From Mycolicibacterium rhodesiae NBB3 (GTDB taxonomy: Bacteria > Actinomycetota > Actinomycetes > Mycobacteriales > Mycobacteriaceae), in contig NC_016604.1 in NCBI RefSeq assembly GCF_000230895.2, forward strand, positions 4,898,001-4,962,000: DNA of 64,000 nucleotides. The letters run 5' to 3'. Each line of letters opens with the position of its first letter. Within the stretch, counting starts at the first letter, position 1. Shown here one piece after another: positions 45,145 through 53,181 of this stretch. Under the pieces are notes generated by a model. That model saw nothing but the letters and a program-made list of their open reading frames with translations. It ran no database searches and was not told the DNA's origin. The position numbers and the translations under genes were made by a program.

Positions 45145-45630
45145 ATGCAAGGCGATCCCGACGTTCTGAAATTGCTCAACGAGCAATTGACGAGCGAGCT
45201 GACGGCGATTAATCAATATTTCCTACATTCGAAGATGCAGGCCAATTGGGGATTCACCGAATTGGCTGAATACACTCGTAAAGAGTCGTTTGAGGAAATG
45301 CAGCACGCGGAAGCGATCACCGACCGAATCCTGCTTCTCGACGGGCTCCCGAACTATCAGCGTCTGTTCTCCCTGCGAATCGGTCAGACGCTGCGTGAAC
45401 AATTCGAGGCCGATCTGGCGATCGAATACGAAGTACTCGCTCGCCTCCGGCCGGGCATCATCATGTGCCGCGAGAAGGAAGACGCCACTTCGGCGAATCT
45501 GCTCGAGAAGATCCTGGCCAACGAAGAAGATCACATCGACTACCTCGAGACCCAGCTCGAGCTGATGGTGAAGCTCGGCGAGGAGCTGTACTCGGCCCAG
45601 TGCGTGTCCCGGCCGCCTGGCCACGCATAA
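45145..45630 (+). CDS. bfrA: Bacterioferritin BfrA
   Basis: A 24-subunit haem-containing iron-storage protein. The 161-residue product (start MQGDPDVLKLLNEQ at 45145, with AGGAG five bases upstream; ATG 45142 is too close) has ferroxidase ligands in LTSELTAINQYF (Glu18), EEMQHAEAI (Glu51, His54), DLAIEYEVL (Glu94) and NEEDHIDYLE (Glu127, His130). Met52 in EEMQH is the haem ligand. Length and sequence fit Rv1876. The 240 bp upstream contain the IdeR-like box. Confidence 0.97.
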   Translation: MQGDPDVLKLLNEQLTSELTAINQYFLHSKMQANWGFTELAEYTRKESFEEMQHAEAITDRILLLDGLPNYQRLFSLRIGQTLREQFEADLAIEYEVLARLRPGIIMCREKEDATSANLLEKILANEEDHIDYLETQLELMVKLGEELYSAQCVSRPPGHA

Positions 45631-45745
45631 CTGGTCAGATCGAGGTTTCGCGCACGGCCGCGCGCCTACTCTCCGTTGGTGACGTAACTTTCATAGCTTG
45701 TCTAACGATAGGCCCTGAGGGTACGTCGATCAATGGAAGGTAGGT

Positions 45746-47800
45746 ATGACGAGTACGCAAGCGGACGCGGCCGTCGCGGATTCCAACTCGCCCAGCGCGC
45801 TGATCAGCCCGCAGCGCCGCAACATCATCTTCGTTGCGGTACTGCTCGGCATGCTGTTGGCCGCGCTGGATCAGACCATCGTTGCGACCGCGCTGCCGAC
45901 TGTCGTCGCAGACCTGGGCGGAGCGGGTCATCAGTCGTGGGTGGTGACCAGTTACCTGCTGGCGTCGACGATCGTCACCGCGGTAGTCGGCAAACTCGGC
46001 GATCTGTTCGGGCGCAAGGCGGTCTTCCAGGCGTCGGTGCTGTTCTTCCTCGCAGGGTCCATCCTGTGCGGGCTGGCCGGATCGATGACGATGTTGGTCG
46101 CCTCGCGCGCGCTGCAGGGTATCGGCGGCGGCGCGATGATGGTCACGGCGATGGCCGTCATCGGCGAGGTCATCCCATTGCGTGAGCGGGGGCGCTATCA
46201 GGGCGCGCTAGGCGCGGTGTTCGGCGTCACCACGGTCATCGGCCCGCTGCTCGGCGGCTTTTTCACCGACCATCTGACATGGCGGTGGGCGTTCTGGATC
46301 AACGTCCCGATCGGAATCATCGTGATCGTGGTCGGCACCATGGCCATCCCGTCGTTGGCCAAGGCCGCCAAGCCGGTGATCGACTATGCGGGCATGCTGT
46401 TCATCGGTCTTGCCGCGTCCGGTCTGACGCTGGCCACCAGCTGGGGCGGCAGCACATACGCATGGTCGTCCCCGATGATCATCGGCCTGTTCGCCGCATC
46501 CCTCGTCGCGCTGGCGATCTTCGTCCGGGTGGAATCCCGGACCCCGGAGCCGATTCTGCCGATCCGGTTGTTCGCGAGCCCCGTGTTCACGGTGTGCTGC
46601 ATCCTCGGGTTCATCGTCGGCTTCGCGATGCTCGGTGCGCTGACGTTCCTGCCCACCTTCATGCAATTCGTCAACGGCGTCTCGGCGACGGAGTCGGGCA
46701 TGCGGACCCTGCCGATGGTGGCGGGAATGTTGATCACCTCGATCGGAAGTGGGCAGATCGTCGGCCGCACGGGCCGATACAAGGTGTTCCCCGTCGCCGG
46801 TACCGCCGCCATGGCGCTCGGATTCCTGTTGCTGTCACAGATGGGTGCCGCCACTCCACTCTGGCAACAGTCGATGAACCTGTTCGTCCTCGGCGCGGGT
46901 ATCGGGCTGTGCATGCAGGTCCTGATTCTCGTCGTCCAGAACACGTCCAGTTTCTCCGATCTCGGGGTTGCCACGTCTGGGGTCACCTTCTTCCGGACCA
47001 TCGGAAGCTCTTTCGGTGCAGCTATTTTCGGTTCACTGTTCGCCAACTTCCTCACGAGCCGGATCCCGGGGGCGTTGGCGGCCAGTGGCGCGCCGGTTCG
47101 TGCTGCGGATTCTCCGCAGGCGTTACACGCGTTGTCGCCCGAGATGGCGGCACCGATCGTCGACGCGTACGCGGACTCACTGGGGACGGTCTTTCTGTGT
47201 GGCGTGCCTGTCGCGATAGTCGGCTTCGTCGTCTCGCTCTTCCTCAAAGAGGTGCGACTGCGTGAGATCGAGACGGTGTCGGCCAGTGACCTCGGCGAGG
47301 GATTCGGCATGCCGAGCACCGAGTCGCCCGAACAAATATTGGAAGTGGCGATCGGGCGGATCTTCCGCGACTCACCGGAAATTCGGCTGCGCAGTCTCGC
47401 CCAACTTCCGGGATGCCATCTCGACGTCACCCAGATGTGGGCGCTGCTGCAGATCTACCGACAGAACCAGGTCTTCGGCATGGCCACCCTCACCGACATC
47501 GCCGAACGGCTGCGGGTGCCCTACGAGGTCATCGAGCCGACGTTCGACAGGTTGATCCGCGACGGCTTTGTGTTGGGGACCGCCGGCAAGTTATGGCTGA
47601 CGCAATCCGGGATGAAACAGGTCAATGCCATCTCCGGACTCATCGTGGGGCGCATCGTCGACAAGTTGGCCACGTCGTCGTCGTTCGAAGGCCGGCCGGA
47701 TCGTCTTCAGGTGGAGGCCGCGCTCGAGCGCATCGTGCATCGGATGCTGTTGCAGCAGAGCTGGACCGAGGACCGCGGCGACCTGGTCGCCGCGCGCTGA
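45746..47800 (+). CDS. MFS drug transporter (EmrB/QacA type) with C-terminal winged-helix domain (Rv1877-like)
   Basis: A 684-residue exporter. The first about 510 residues hold 14 TM helices with family motifs LDQTIVATALPTVVADLGG (motif D1-like), GKLGDLFGRKAVF (motif A) and GGGAMMVTAMAVIGEVIPL (motif C-like). The last about 170 residues are cytoplasmic and contain a MarR-like winged helix (TLTDIAERLRVPYEVIEPTF, then LTQSGMKQVNAIS). Length matches Rv1877, so the fusion is conserved. ATG 45746 has AGGTAGGT upstream. The tail might sense substrate or regulate transport; untested. Confidence 0.92.
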   Translation: MTSTQADAAVADSNSPSALISPQRRNIIFVAVLLGMLLAALDQTIVATALPTVVADLGGAGHQSWVVTSYLLASTIVTAVVGKLGDLFGRKAVFQASVLFFLAGSILCGLAGSMTMLVASRALQGIGGGAMMVTAMAVIGEVIPLRERGRYQGALGAVFGVTTVIGPLLGGFFTDHLTWRWAFWINVPIGIIVIVVGTMAIPSLAKAAKPVIDYAGMLFIGLAASGLTLATSWGGSTYAWSSPMIIGLFAASLVALAIFVRVESRTPEPILPIRLFASPVFTVCCILGFIVGFAMLGALTFLPTFMQFVNGVSATESGMRTLPMVAGMLITSIGSGQIVGRTGRYKVFPVAGTAAMALGFLLLSQMGAATPLWQQSMNLFVLGAGIGLCMQVLILVVQNTSSFSDLGVATSGVTFFRTIGSSFGAAIFGSLFANFLTSRIPGALAASGAPVRAADSPQALHALSPEMAAPIVDAYADSLGTVFLCGVPVAIVGFVVSLFLKEVRLREIETVSASDLGEGFGMPSTESPEQILEVAIGRIFRDSPEIRLRSLAQLPGCHLDVTQMWALLQIYRQNQVFGMATLTDIAERLRVPYEVIEPTFDRLIRDGFVLGTAGKLWLTQSGMKQVNAISGLIVGRIVDKLATSSSFEGRPDRLQVEAALERIVHRMLLQQSWTEDRGDLVAAR

Positions 47801-47825
47801 CCGAACCGACGTCGTGGGCGCGGCC

Positions 47826-49763
47826 TCATCCGTTGCGGGACAGCGCCACCGCGGTGACGTCATCGCTGTCGACCAACTCGCCAGCATTCGCACACAGGTA
47901 GTCCACGACCCCCTGCGGGCTCATCCCATTGCCGTTGGCGCACTGCGCTATAGCGTCCTCGAGTCCCTCGATCGAACCGCCCCACAGGTCGAGCACTCCG
48001 TCGCTGACGAGCAGGATCATGTCACCCAAAGCGAGCCTGTCGGAGAGCTGCCGCCAGTGGTTTCCCACTCCAACGGGCATGTCTTCGGATGACAGCCGCT
48101 CGACCGTGCCTGAAGTGGTGCGGATGACGAAGAGCAAGCCGTGGCCGGCGTCTGCGAATCGGAAGCCGCCCGAGTCCATGTCGACCAGGACATAGGACAG
48201 TGTCACGAACGCGCTGATCCTGCGCAGATCACCGTCGAGGATTCCCGCGGCGCCGTTGAGCACATCAGACGGGGTGGTGGCGGGATCGTTGGATCGCAGC
48301 GCGGTGCGGGTGGCGGCGGCAAGCATTCCGGCGTCCATACCCTTACCCATGACGTCGCCGAGGCTCAGCACGATGGACGGTTGGTCCACGCGCACGTCGT
48401 AGAAGTCTCCGCCGACCTGTCGCGCTGGACTGGTGAACGTTCCGATACCCCAGCCCGGCGTCGCGGGCAGGACGCCCGGCACCAGTGCGCGCTGAACTTC
48501 GGCGGCCCGGTTCATCTCCTCGAGTTCGAGCTGACGCAGCCGCTCCGATTCGGTGACGTCGCGGAAGTGCAGTACGAACTGGATTCCTTCGGGCTTATCG
48601 CCGATCACGGCGATACTCACGTCAAGGCTGCGGCCATCGGCTAGTTGCAGGGTGAGGCGCGCGCTGCCGTCATCGGCGAGCGAGTCGGCGGCGGTCGAAA
48701 GCTCGGCAACGGCGTCCTGACCCATCAATGCGCCGAGGTCTGTGATCGCCTCGTGCAGTCCGGGCAGCTGGTCCTGCGCAGAGGGGTTGGCACGCTCGAC
48801 ACTCCATTGATCGTTCGCGCGGATGACCATCAGCTTGCCCGCGACCGAGGAGTTGAAGCTCTTTCGGAACAATTCCTCGCTGTCATGGAGCTCGGCCCGT
48901 GCTGCCTGCGACGTCTCGAGCTCGTCGACGATCCGCCGCCGCATGCCGTCCGCGTCTACCGCAATGCCCCGGATGTCGCTGGGCCCGTCGACAGGAATCC
49001 GCGCTTCGAAATCTCCCGTGGCGATCCGTCGGCATGCCGCCGCGACGGCAGCCACCGGCCGCGCGACGGCGTTGCGCACAAGCAAACTCAGCGCCAGACC
49101 GGTCGCGAGTATCGCGACCAACACGCCGGTCAAGACCCGGTTGAGCGACGTCTGGTCCTGTTGCAATTGGGTGCGGGCGACGGTTCTTGCCGCATTGAGG
49201 TTTTCATTCTGTGTGTCGAACAGCGAGCGCAACTGGTCGAACTGTGCCTTACCTGAATCGGCCTCGCCCTGGCTGAGCGGATAGGGCCGGCCGGGTGACA
49301 CGCGCGCGATCACCGGTTCGGCGTAGCTGGTGCGCCACTGGTCAACTGCAGTCTCGATCGCGGTGAGATCGGCCAGCAGATCGTCGTGCCCGCTCAAGCG
49401 TTGGCGTAGCGCGGCTGCGGCGGTGTCCTCAGCCGTTCGGCCAGCGTAGTACGGCTCGAGGAATCGGGGATTGCCGGTGATGACGTAACCGCGCACGCCG
49501 GTCTCCTGATCGCGCATCCACGCCTGCAACTGGAAGGCCGTGGAACGGGCCGGCGAAATGGTGTCTGCCAACTGGCGGGTGGCGATGTCGGTGCGGTGCA
49601 GCAGAACGGCGACGACGACAGAACTACCGATGACGATCACGCCCATGACGCACAGCACGACCGTCAACCAACCCTGCACGGTCAAGCGCGCACCAAGGTA
49701 CCGCCGCCGTGGGATCCGGGGGCCGGGCTGCTCCGCGTTCGCGTTGCTACTGATGGTCGCCAT
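47826..49763 (-). CDS. Membrane SpoIIE-type (PP2C) phosphatase with CHASE3, HAMP and PAS
   Basis: A 645-residue sensor phosphatase. A TM helix (WLTVVLCVMGVIVIGSSVVV) leads into a CHASE3-like extracytoplasmic domain (WMRDQETGVRGYVITGNPRF), a second TM helix (VLTGVLVAILATGLALSLLV), HAMP, a PAS-like domain, and a C-terminal PP2C domain with metal Asp in GGDFYDV, GDVMGKGMDAGM, VSDGVLDLWG and DSDDVTAVALSR. The role is to dephosphorylate the STAS antagonist and so release a sigma factor. ATG 49763. It is last in the STAS, kinase, small ORF, phosphatase unit; no sigma gene is in the window. Confidence 0.93.
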   Translation of the reverse strand: MATISSNANAEQPGPRIPRRRYLGARLTVQGWLTVVLCVMGVIVIGSSVVVAVLLHRTDIATRQLADTISPARSTAFQLQAWMRDQETGVRGYVITGNPRFLEPYYAGRTAEDTAAAALRQRLSGHDDLLADLTAIETAVDQWRTSYAEPVIARVSPGRPYPLSQGEADSGKAQFDQLRSLFDTQNENLNAARTVARTQLQQDQTSLNRVLTGVLVAILATGLALSLLVRNAVARPVAAVAAACRRIATGDFEARIPVDGPSDIRGIAVDADGMRRRIVDELETSQAARAELHDSEELFRKSFNSSVAGKLMVIRANDQWSVERANPSAQDQLPGLHEAITDLGALMGQDAVAELSTAADSLADDGSARLTLQLADGRSLDVSIAVIGDKPEGIQFVLHFRDVTESERLRQLELEEMNRAAEVQRALVPGVLPATPGWGIGTFTSPARQVGGDFYDVRVDQPSIVLSLGDVMGKGMDAGMLAAATRTALRSNDPATTPSDVLNGAAGILDGDLRRISAFVTLSYVLVDMDSGGFRFADAGHGLLFVIRTTSGTVERLSSEDMPVGVGNHWRQLSDRLALGDMILLVSDGVLDLWGGSIEGLEDAIAQCANGNGMSPQGVVDYLCANAGELVDSDDVTAVALSRNG

Positions 49764-49866
49764 CGGGCAGCTCGCGGACATTCGCAGACAGGTCGTCGAC
49801 GATCGCGTGCGGGCTCACCTCATCGCCCTCGACGCACTGTGAGATTGCGTCGATCATCGCGCTCAT
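49747..49866 (-). CDS. 39-codon ORF resembling the tail of the adjacent phosphatase
   Basis: ATG 49866 overlaps the TGA of the anti-sigma kinase gene (ATGA), and its TAG lies 17 bp inside the phosphatase start. The product starts MSAMIDAISQCVEGDEVSPH. Compared with the phosphatase C-terminus (DAIAQCANGNGMSPQGVVDY), 17 of 33 aligned residues are identical, including DAI-QC, SP, VD-L-AN and EL-D-D. It lacks the DDVTAVAL metal segment. It may be a remnant of a lost second phosphatase gene or a retained coupling peptide. Confidence 0.6.
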   Translation of the reverse strand: MSAMIDAISQCVEGDEVSPHAIVDDLSANVRELPDGDHQ

Positions 49867-50264
49867 GGGGACCGCCGCAGGATCAACTTCCAATGATTGC
49901 CCTGTGGATCGCGCCAATACCGCAGCTCGTCGAGTACGCGATGTGCGAGGGCGAGTCCGCGGCCTCTTTCCGCGGCTTCCTCGGGCATCGATATGTGGGT
50001 CAGGTCGAGCGGTGCAGGATGGCCGTCGTCGGTGAACCTGACGGTCACGCTGTCCGGCTGCACGTGCACCACCATGCGCATCAGCACCGGCTTGCCGTCA
50101 CCCGAGTACGCGATGATGTTCGTTCCGATTTCGCTGACCGCGAGTTCGATGCACATCCTGGTGTACTCGGGAACATCGTGTTCCGTCCATGCCAGGTCGA
50201 GCGTTCGCTGGATCTCGTCCAGCGTCTCGGGCCCGGTCAGGCCTTCCATTGTGTGCTCACCCAT
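49863..50264 (-). CDS. Anti-sigma factor serine kinase (RsbW/HATPase_c type)
   Basis: A 133-residue GHKL-fold kinase that binds a sigma factor and phosphorylates its STAS antagonist. Motifs are the N-box ELAVSEIGTNIIAYS, G1 TDDGHPAPLD and G2 ERGRGLALAHRVLDEL. Start ATG 50264 (MGEHTMEGLTG) overlaps the STAS stop by 8 bp; an ATG eight codons upstream (50288) is possible. Its TGA overlaps the start of the 39-codon ORF. Confidence 0.9.
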   Translation of the reverse strand: MGEHTMEGLTGPETLDEIQRTLDLAWTEHDVPEYTRMCIELAVSEIGTNIIAYSGDGKPVLMRMVVHVQPDSVTVRFTDDGHPAPLDLTHISMPEEAAERGRGLALAHRVLDELRYWRDPQGNHWKLILRRSP

Positions 50265-50592
50265 CGAAAGCACTGTCCGCCGATTCATAGGGACGTAGGA
50301 GCTGGTCGAGGTTGCTCAGCTCCAGCACGGTGCAAATCTGCTGGGTGGGCGCCGCAATGCGTAGATCGCCACCCGCTTCGCGGGCGATCTTCTGGCTCGC
50401 GATCAGCGTGCCGAGACCCGACGAATCGATGAAATCTGTCGAACTGAGGTCGACCACGATTCGATTGTTCCCGCCCTCGACGATGTCGCCCAACTGTTTG
50501 CGCAGCGCGGGGGAGGCGCTCATGTTCAGTCGCCCGGTCGGCTGGACTACGACGACACCCGACTCGGTTGTGCGAGTGACAAAGTCGCTCAT
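50257..50592 (-). CDS. STAS-domain anti-sigma factor antagonist
   Basis: A 111-residue single STAS domain. The phosphorylatable Ser lies in STDFIDSSGLGTLIA. Unphosphorylated, it binds the anti-sigma kinase and frees the sigma factor. ATG 50592 (MSDFVTRTTESGVVVVQ) follows GGGGACGG. It is the first gene of the partner-switching unit; the 230 bp upstream are AT-richer than average and are shared with the divergent carboxymuconolactone-decarboxylase-like gene. Confidence 0.93.
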   Translation of the reverse strand: MSDFVTRTTESGVVVVQPTGRLNMSASPALRKQLGDIVEGGNNRIVVDLSSTDFIDSSGLGTLIASQKIAREAGGDLRIAAPTQQICTVLELSNLDQLLRPYESADSAFDG

Positions 50593-50815
50593 CACCGTCC
50601 CCCTCGTCGTAGCCGCCGTTGGCGTCCACCCGCACAAGACCCAGCATGAAAGACTTGCCAAAGCACTGGTTTAGCTTGCCATGCGCGCTGACAATGGGGA
50701 TCAAAGCGCGCAAAACACACCGTATCGGCACCCAAAAACTTTTCGCGAAAACTGCTCCGGAGGCGACGGATTCGTCAACTTCGTACAGCCCAAAAAATTG
50801 ACGCCGACTAAAAAC

Positions 50816-50829
50816 TAGAACGTGTTCCA
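50816..50829 (+). promoter_or_regulatory. KstR-type operator upstream of the CMD-family gene
   Basis: TAGAACGTGTTCCA fits TnnAACnnGTTnnA. It lies 31 bp before the ATG and shares 13 of 14 bases with the box at 37007. Confidence 0.75.
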
Positions 50830-50860
50830 ATTTTGCGCATTGGGGGCGTACGATGCCGTC

Positions 50861-51343
50861 ATGAGCCGAATTGGACCCTTCGCCGACGACGACGCAGCAG
50901 CCTGGGTGGTCAAGTCGCCCGATATCGGCGTCGCGATGGCCGGATTCACCAATGCGGTCTACAACAAGAATCGCCTGCCGATGCGGGTCCGGGAATTGGC
51001 ACGGATGGTGATCGCACTGGACAACGAATGCGTGGTGTGCCAGAACACCCGCGATTCGGAGGGCATCGCGGCGGGAGTGGACGAAGACCTTTATGACCAT
51101 GCCGCCGAATGGCGGACGTGGCCCGGCTACAGCGCACAGGAGCGGGTAGCCGCCGAGTTCGCCGAGCGTTTCGCCAGTGATCACACCGGCCTGCGTGACG
51201 ACGAGGACTTCTGGGCGCGCGCCGGCGAACAGTTCGACGACGAGCTGCTGACCGACCTCGCACTGTCGTGCGCGATGTGGTTGGGCATGGGCCGGATGCT
51301 GCGGACGTTGGACATCGGCCAAAGCTGCAAGATCACCCTGTAG
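50861..51343 (+). CDS. Carboxymuconolactone decarboxylase / AhpD-like protein
   Basis: A 160-residue all-helical CMD-fold protein. The redox motif is ECVVCQNTRDSEGI (CxxC, with Arg in place of the usual His after it), as in AhpD-like peroxidase-reductase and uncharacterised lipid-regulon members. ATG 50861. The KstR box upstream implies a role in sterol or lipid metabolism. glnA3-like follows 28 bp downstream. Confidence 0.88.
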   Translation: MSRIGPFADDDAAAWVVKSPDIGVAMAGFTNAVYNKNRLPMRVRELARMVIALDNECVVCQNTRDSEGIAAGVDEDLYDHAAEWRTWPGYSAQERVAAEFAERFASDHTGLRDDEDFWARAGEQFDDELLTDLALSCAMWLGMGRMLRTLDIGQSCKITL

Positions 51344-51371
51344 CCGGCGCCCACCGCGCAGAATGGTGGCC

Positions 51372-52733
51372 ATGACGTCGCGGGCCGCCAAACCTCTTGC
51401 CGCTGCCGCCATCGCGCAGCTCGAAGCCGACGGCGTCACCACCTTGATCGGCACCGTCGTCAATCCCGCGGGCCTCACCCACGCCAAGACCGTTCCACTG
51501 CGCAGGATGAGCACCTTCGCCGACCCCGGATTAGGCGCGAGCCCCGTGTTTCATGTCTTCGCCATCGACCAGACGGGCATCGTGTTCGGCGACGCCATCG
51601 GTGTGGTCGGAGATCAGCGCATACGCATCGATCTGGGCGGATTACGCATACTCGGTGACGGATTCTGCTGGGCGCCCGGCGGTTTCTTCAACCAGGACGG
51701 TTCGCCTGACCCGTATTGCAGTCGTGGCACTCTGCGGAAAGTCTCCGAGCGTCTCTCGGAGGCGGGCATCGATGCGGTGGTCGGGCATGAAATGGAATTC
51801 GTACTCGTCGGGCCCGAAGGGGGCGAGCTTCCGTCGCACATGTGGGCACAGTACGGACTTGCCGGAGTCCTCGAATTCGAAGGATTCGTCTCAGACGTCA
51901 CCGAGGCGGCGACGAATTCGGGTGTGGCGATTGAACAGTTCCATCCCGAGTACGGCAGGAACCAATTCGAGATCTCGCTGTCCCCGCAGTCCCCGGTGGA
52001 CGCAGCCGACTCACTGGTGCTGATTCGCATCATCGTCGGCCGGATCGCGCGGCGCTACGGGCTTCGCGTCAGTCTGTCGCCGGTCCCGTTCGCGGGTAGC
52101 GTCGGATCGGGCTCGCACCAACATTTCTCGATGAAGAGAAAAGGTGTGCCGTTGTTCTCCGATGGCTCGGGCCCCGCGGGGATGACGCCGGACGGTGAGT
52201 CGGCCATAGCCGGATTGCTGGCCGGGTTGCCCGAGGCTCAGGGGATCCTGTGCGGCTCGGTGCTTTCCGGACTGCGGATGCAGCCCGGCCACTGGTCGGG
52301 TGCGTACGTGTGCTGGGGCACCGAAAACCGCGAAGCGGCGGTGCGATTCCTCGCCGGCGGACACGGTAATCCGCATGGGGCGAACGTCGAGGTCAAGGTC
52401 ATCGACCCGTCGGCGAATCCGTATCTCGCGACGGCCGCGATACTGGGCCTTGCGCTCGAAGGCATTCAGCGGAAGCTGCCGCTGCCACCGGAGGTCACCG
52501 TCGATCCCGCCTCGCTCAGCGAAGCTCAGCGGCAAGAGTCCGGAATCGCGCCGCTTGCGCAGGAGCAGGTCGCCGCAATCGGCACACTCGACCAATCCGC
52601 CGTGCTGCGAGGGATTCTCGGCGACGAGGTCGTCGACGCCGTTGTCGCGGTTCGGAGCTATGAGCAACAGAACTACGGCGACCTGGCGCCGGAGGAACTG
52701 GCCGAGAAATTCCGTCTGGCCTGGAGTGTCTGA
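51372..52733 (+). CDS. glnA3: Glutamine synthetase-like protein (GlnA3 type)
   Basis: A 453-residue GS-family ligase. Metal and glutamate segments are present: VVGHEMEFVLVGPEGG, IEQFHPEYGRNQFEIS, GSGSHQHFSMKRKG and NVEVKVIDPSANPYLATAAI. GlnA3 homologues of this branch are thought to act as gamma-glutamyl-polyamine or -monoamine ligases rather than ammonia-assimilating enzymes. The adenylylation Tyr region of GlnA1 is not evident. ATG 51372 (MTSRAAKPLAAAAIAQLEAD) is preferred to 51363. Position matches Rv1878. Confidence 0.9.
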   Translation: MTSRAAKPLAAAAIAQLEADGVTTLIGTVVNPAGLTHAKTVPLRRMSTFADPGLGASPVFHVFAIDQTGIVFGDAIGVVGDQRIRIDLGGLRILGDGFCWAPGGFFNQDGSPDPYCSRGTLRKVSERLSEAGIDAVVGHEMEFVLVGPEGGELPSHMWAQYGLAGVLEFEGFVSDVTEAATNSGVAIEQFHPEYGRNQFEISLSPQSPVDAADSLVLIRIIVGRIARRYGLRVSLSPVPFAGSVGSGSHQHFSMKRKGVPLFSDGSGPAGMTPDGESAIAGLLAGLPEAQGILCGSVLSGLRMQPGHWSGAYVCWGTENREAAVRFLAGGHGNPHGANVEVKVIDPSANPYLATAAILGLALEGIQRKLPLPPEVTVDPASLSEAQRQESGIAPLAQEQVAAIGTLDQSAVLRGILGDEVVDAVVAVRSYEQQNYGDLAPEELAEKFRLAWSV

Positions 52734-52737
52734 ACTG

Positions 52738-53181
52738 TCAGACCAGCCCGGTGGCGTCGAACACCCAGCTCATGTCGGCGTTCGCGAAGTCTTCCATCCA
52801 GGTGGGCGGTGCGTGGTTGGCCAGCGCGCCCATGTCCCAGTAGTCCTTCCACAGCGTGATCTTGCCGTCGCGCACCTTGTGCACTGAGACGAAGTTCAGT
52901 ACCGCGGATTCGCCTGTCGCCCAATGCCATTCTTCGTGATGCTCGTACATCACGTCGGTGCCGTTGTCGACCATCAGTCCGTTGAAGTTCTCGTATGAGG
53001 CCAGTGGCTCGATGCCGATCTTCAGACGTTTCACGATGTCCTCGGGACCGCGTGCCGCGGCGGCCGGGCCAACCGGCACATCCAGATAGATGCAGTCGTC
53101 GGAAAGAAACGTCTTCACTGTTTCCCAGTCACGCTCCGACAGTGCTTTCCACATGCCCAGCACCGTATCCTCAACTGACAC
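52738..53181 (-). CDS. NTF2-like (limonene-epoxide-hydrolase/SnoaL-type) protein
   Basis: A 147-residue cone-shaped NTF2-fold protein. Typical features are SVEDTVLGMWKALSERDWET near the N-terminus, DDCIYLDVPVGP, and WHWATGESAVLNFVSVHKVR with KITLWKDYWDMG. Limonene-epoxide-hydrolase-like catalysis would need an Asp-Arg-Asp triad; the residues are compatible but unproven. GTG 53181 overlaps the amidohydrolase stop by 11 bp, so the two are coupled. Confidence 0.82.
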   Translation of the reverse strand: MSVEDTVLGMWKALSERDWETVKTFLSDDCIYLDVPVGPAAAARGPEDIVKRLKIGIEPLASYENFNGLMVDNGTDVMYEHHEEWHWATGESAVLNFVSVHKVRDGKITLWKDYWDMGALANHAPPTWMEDFANADMSWVFDATGLV

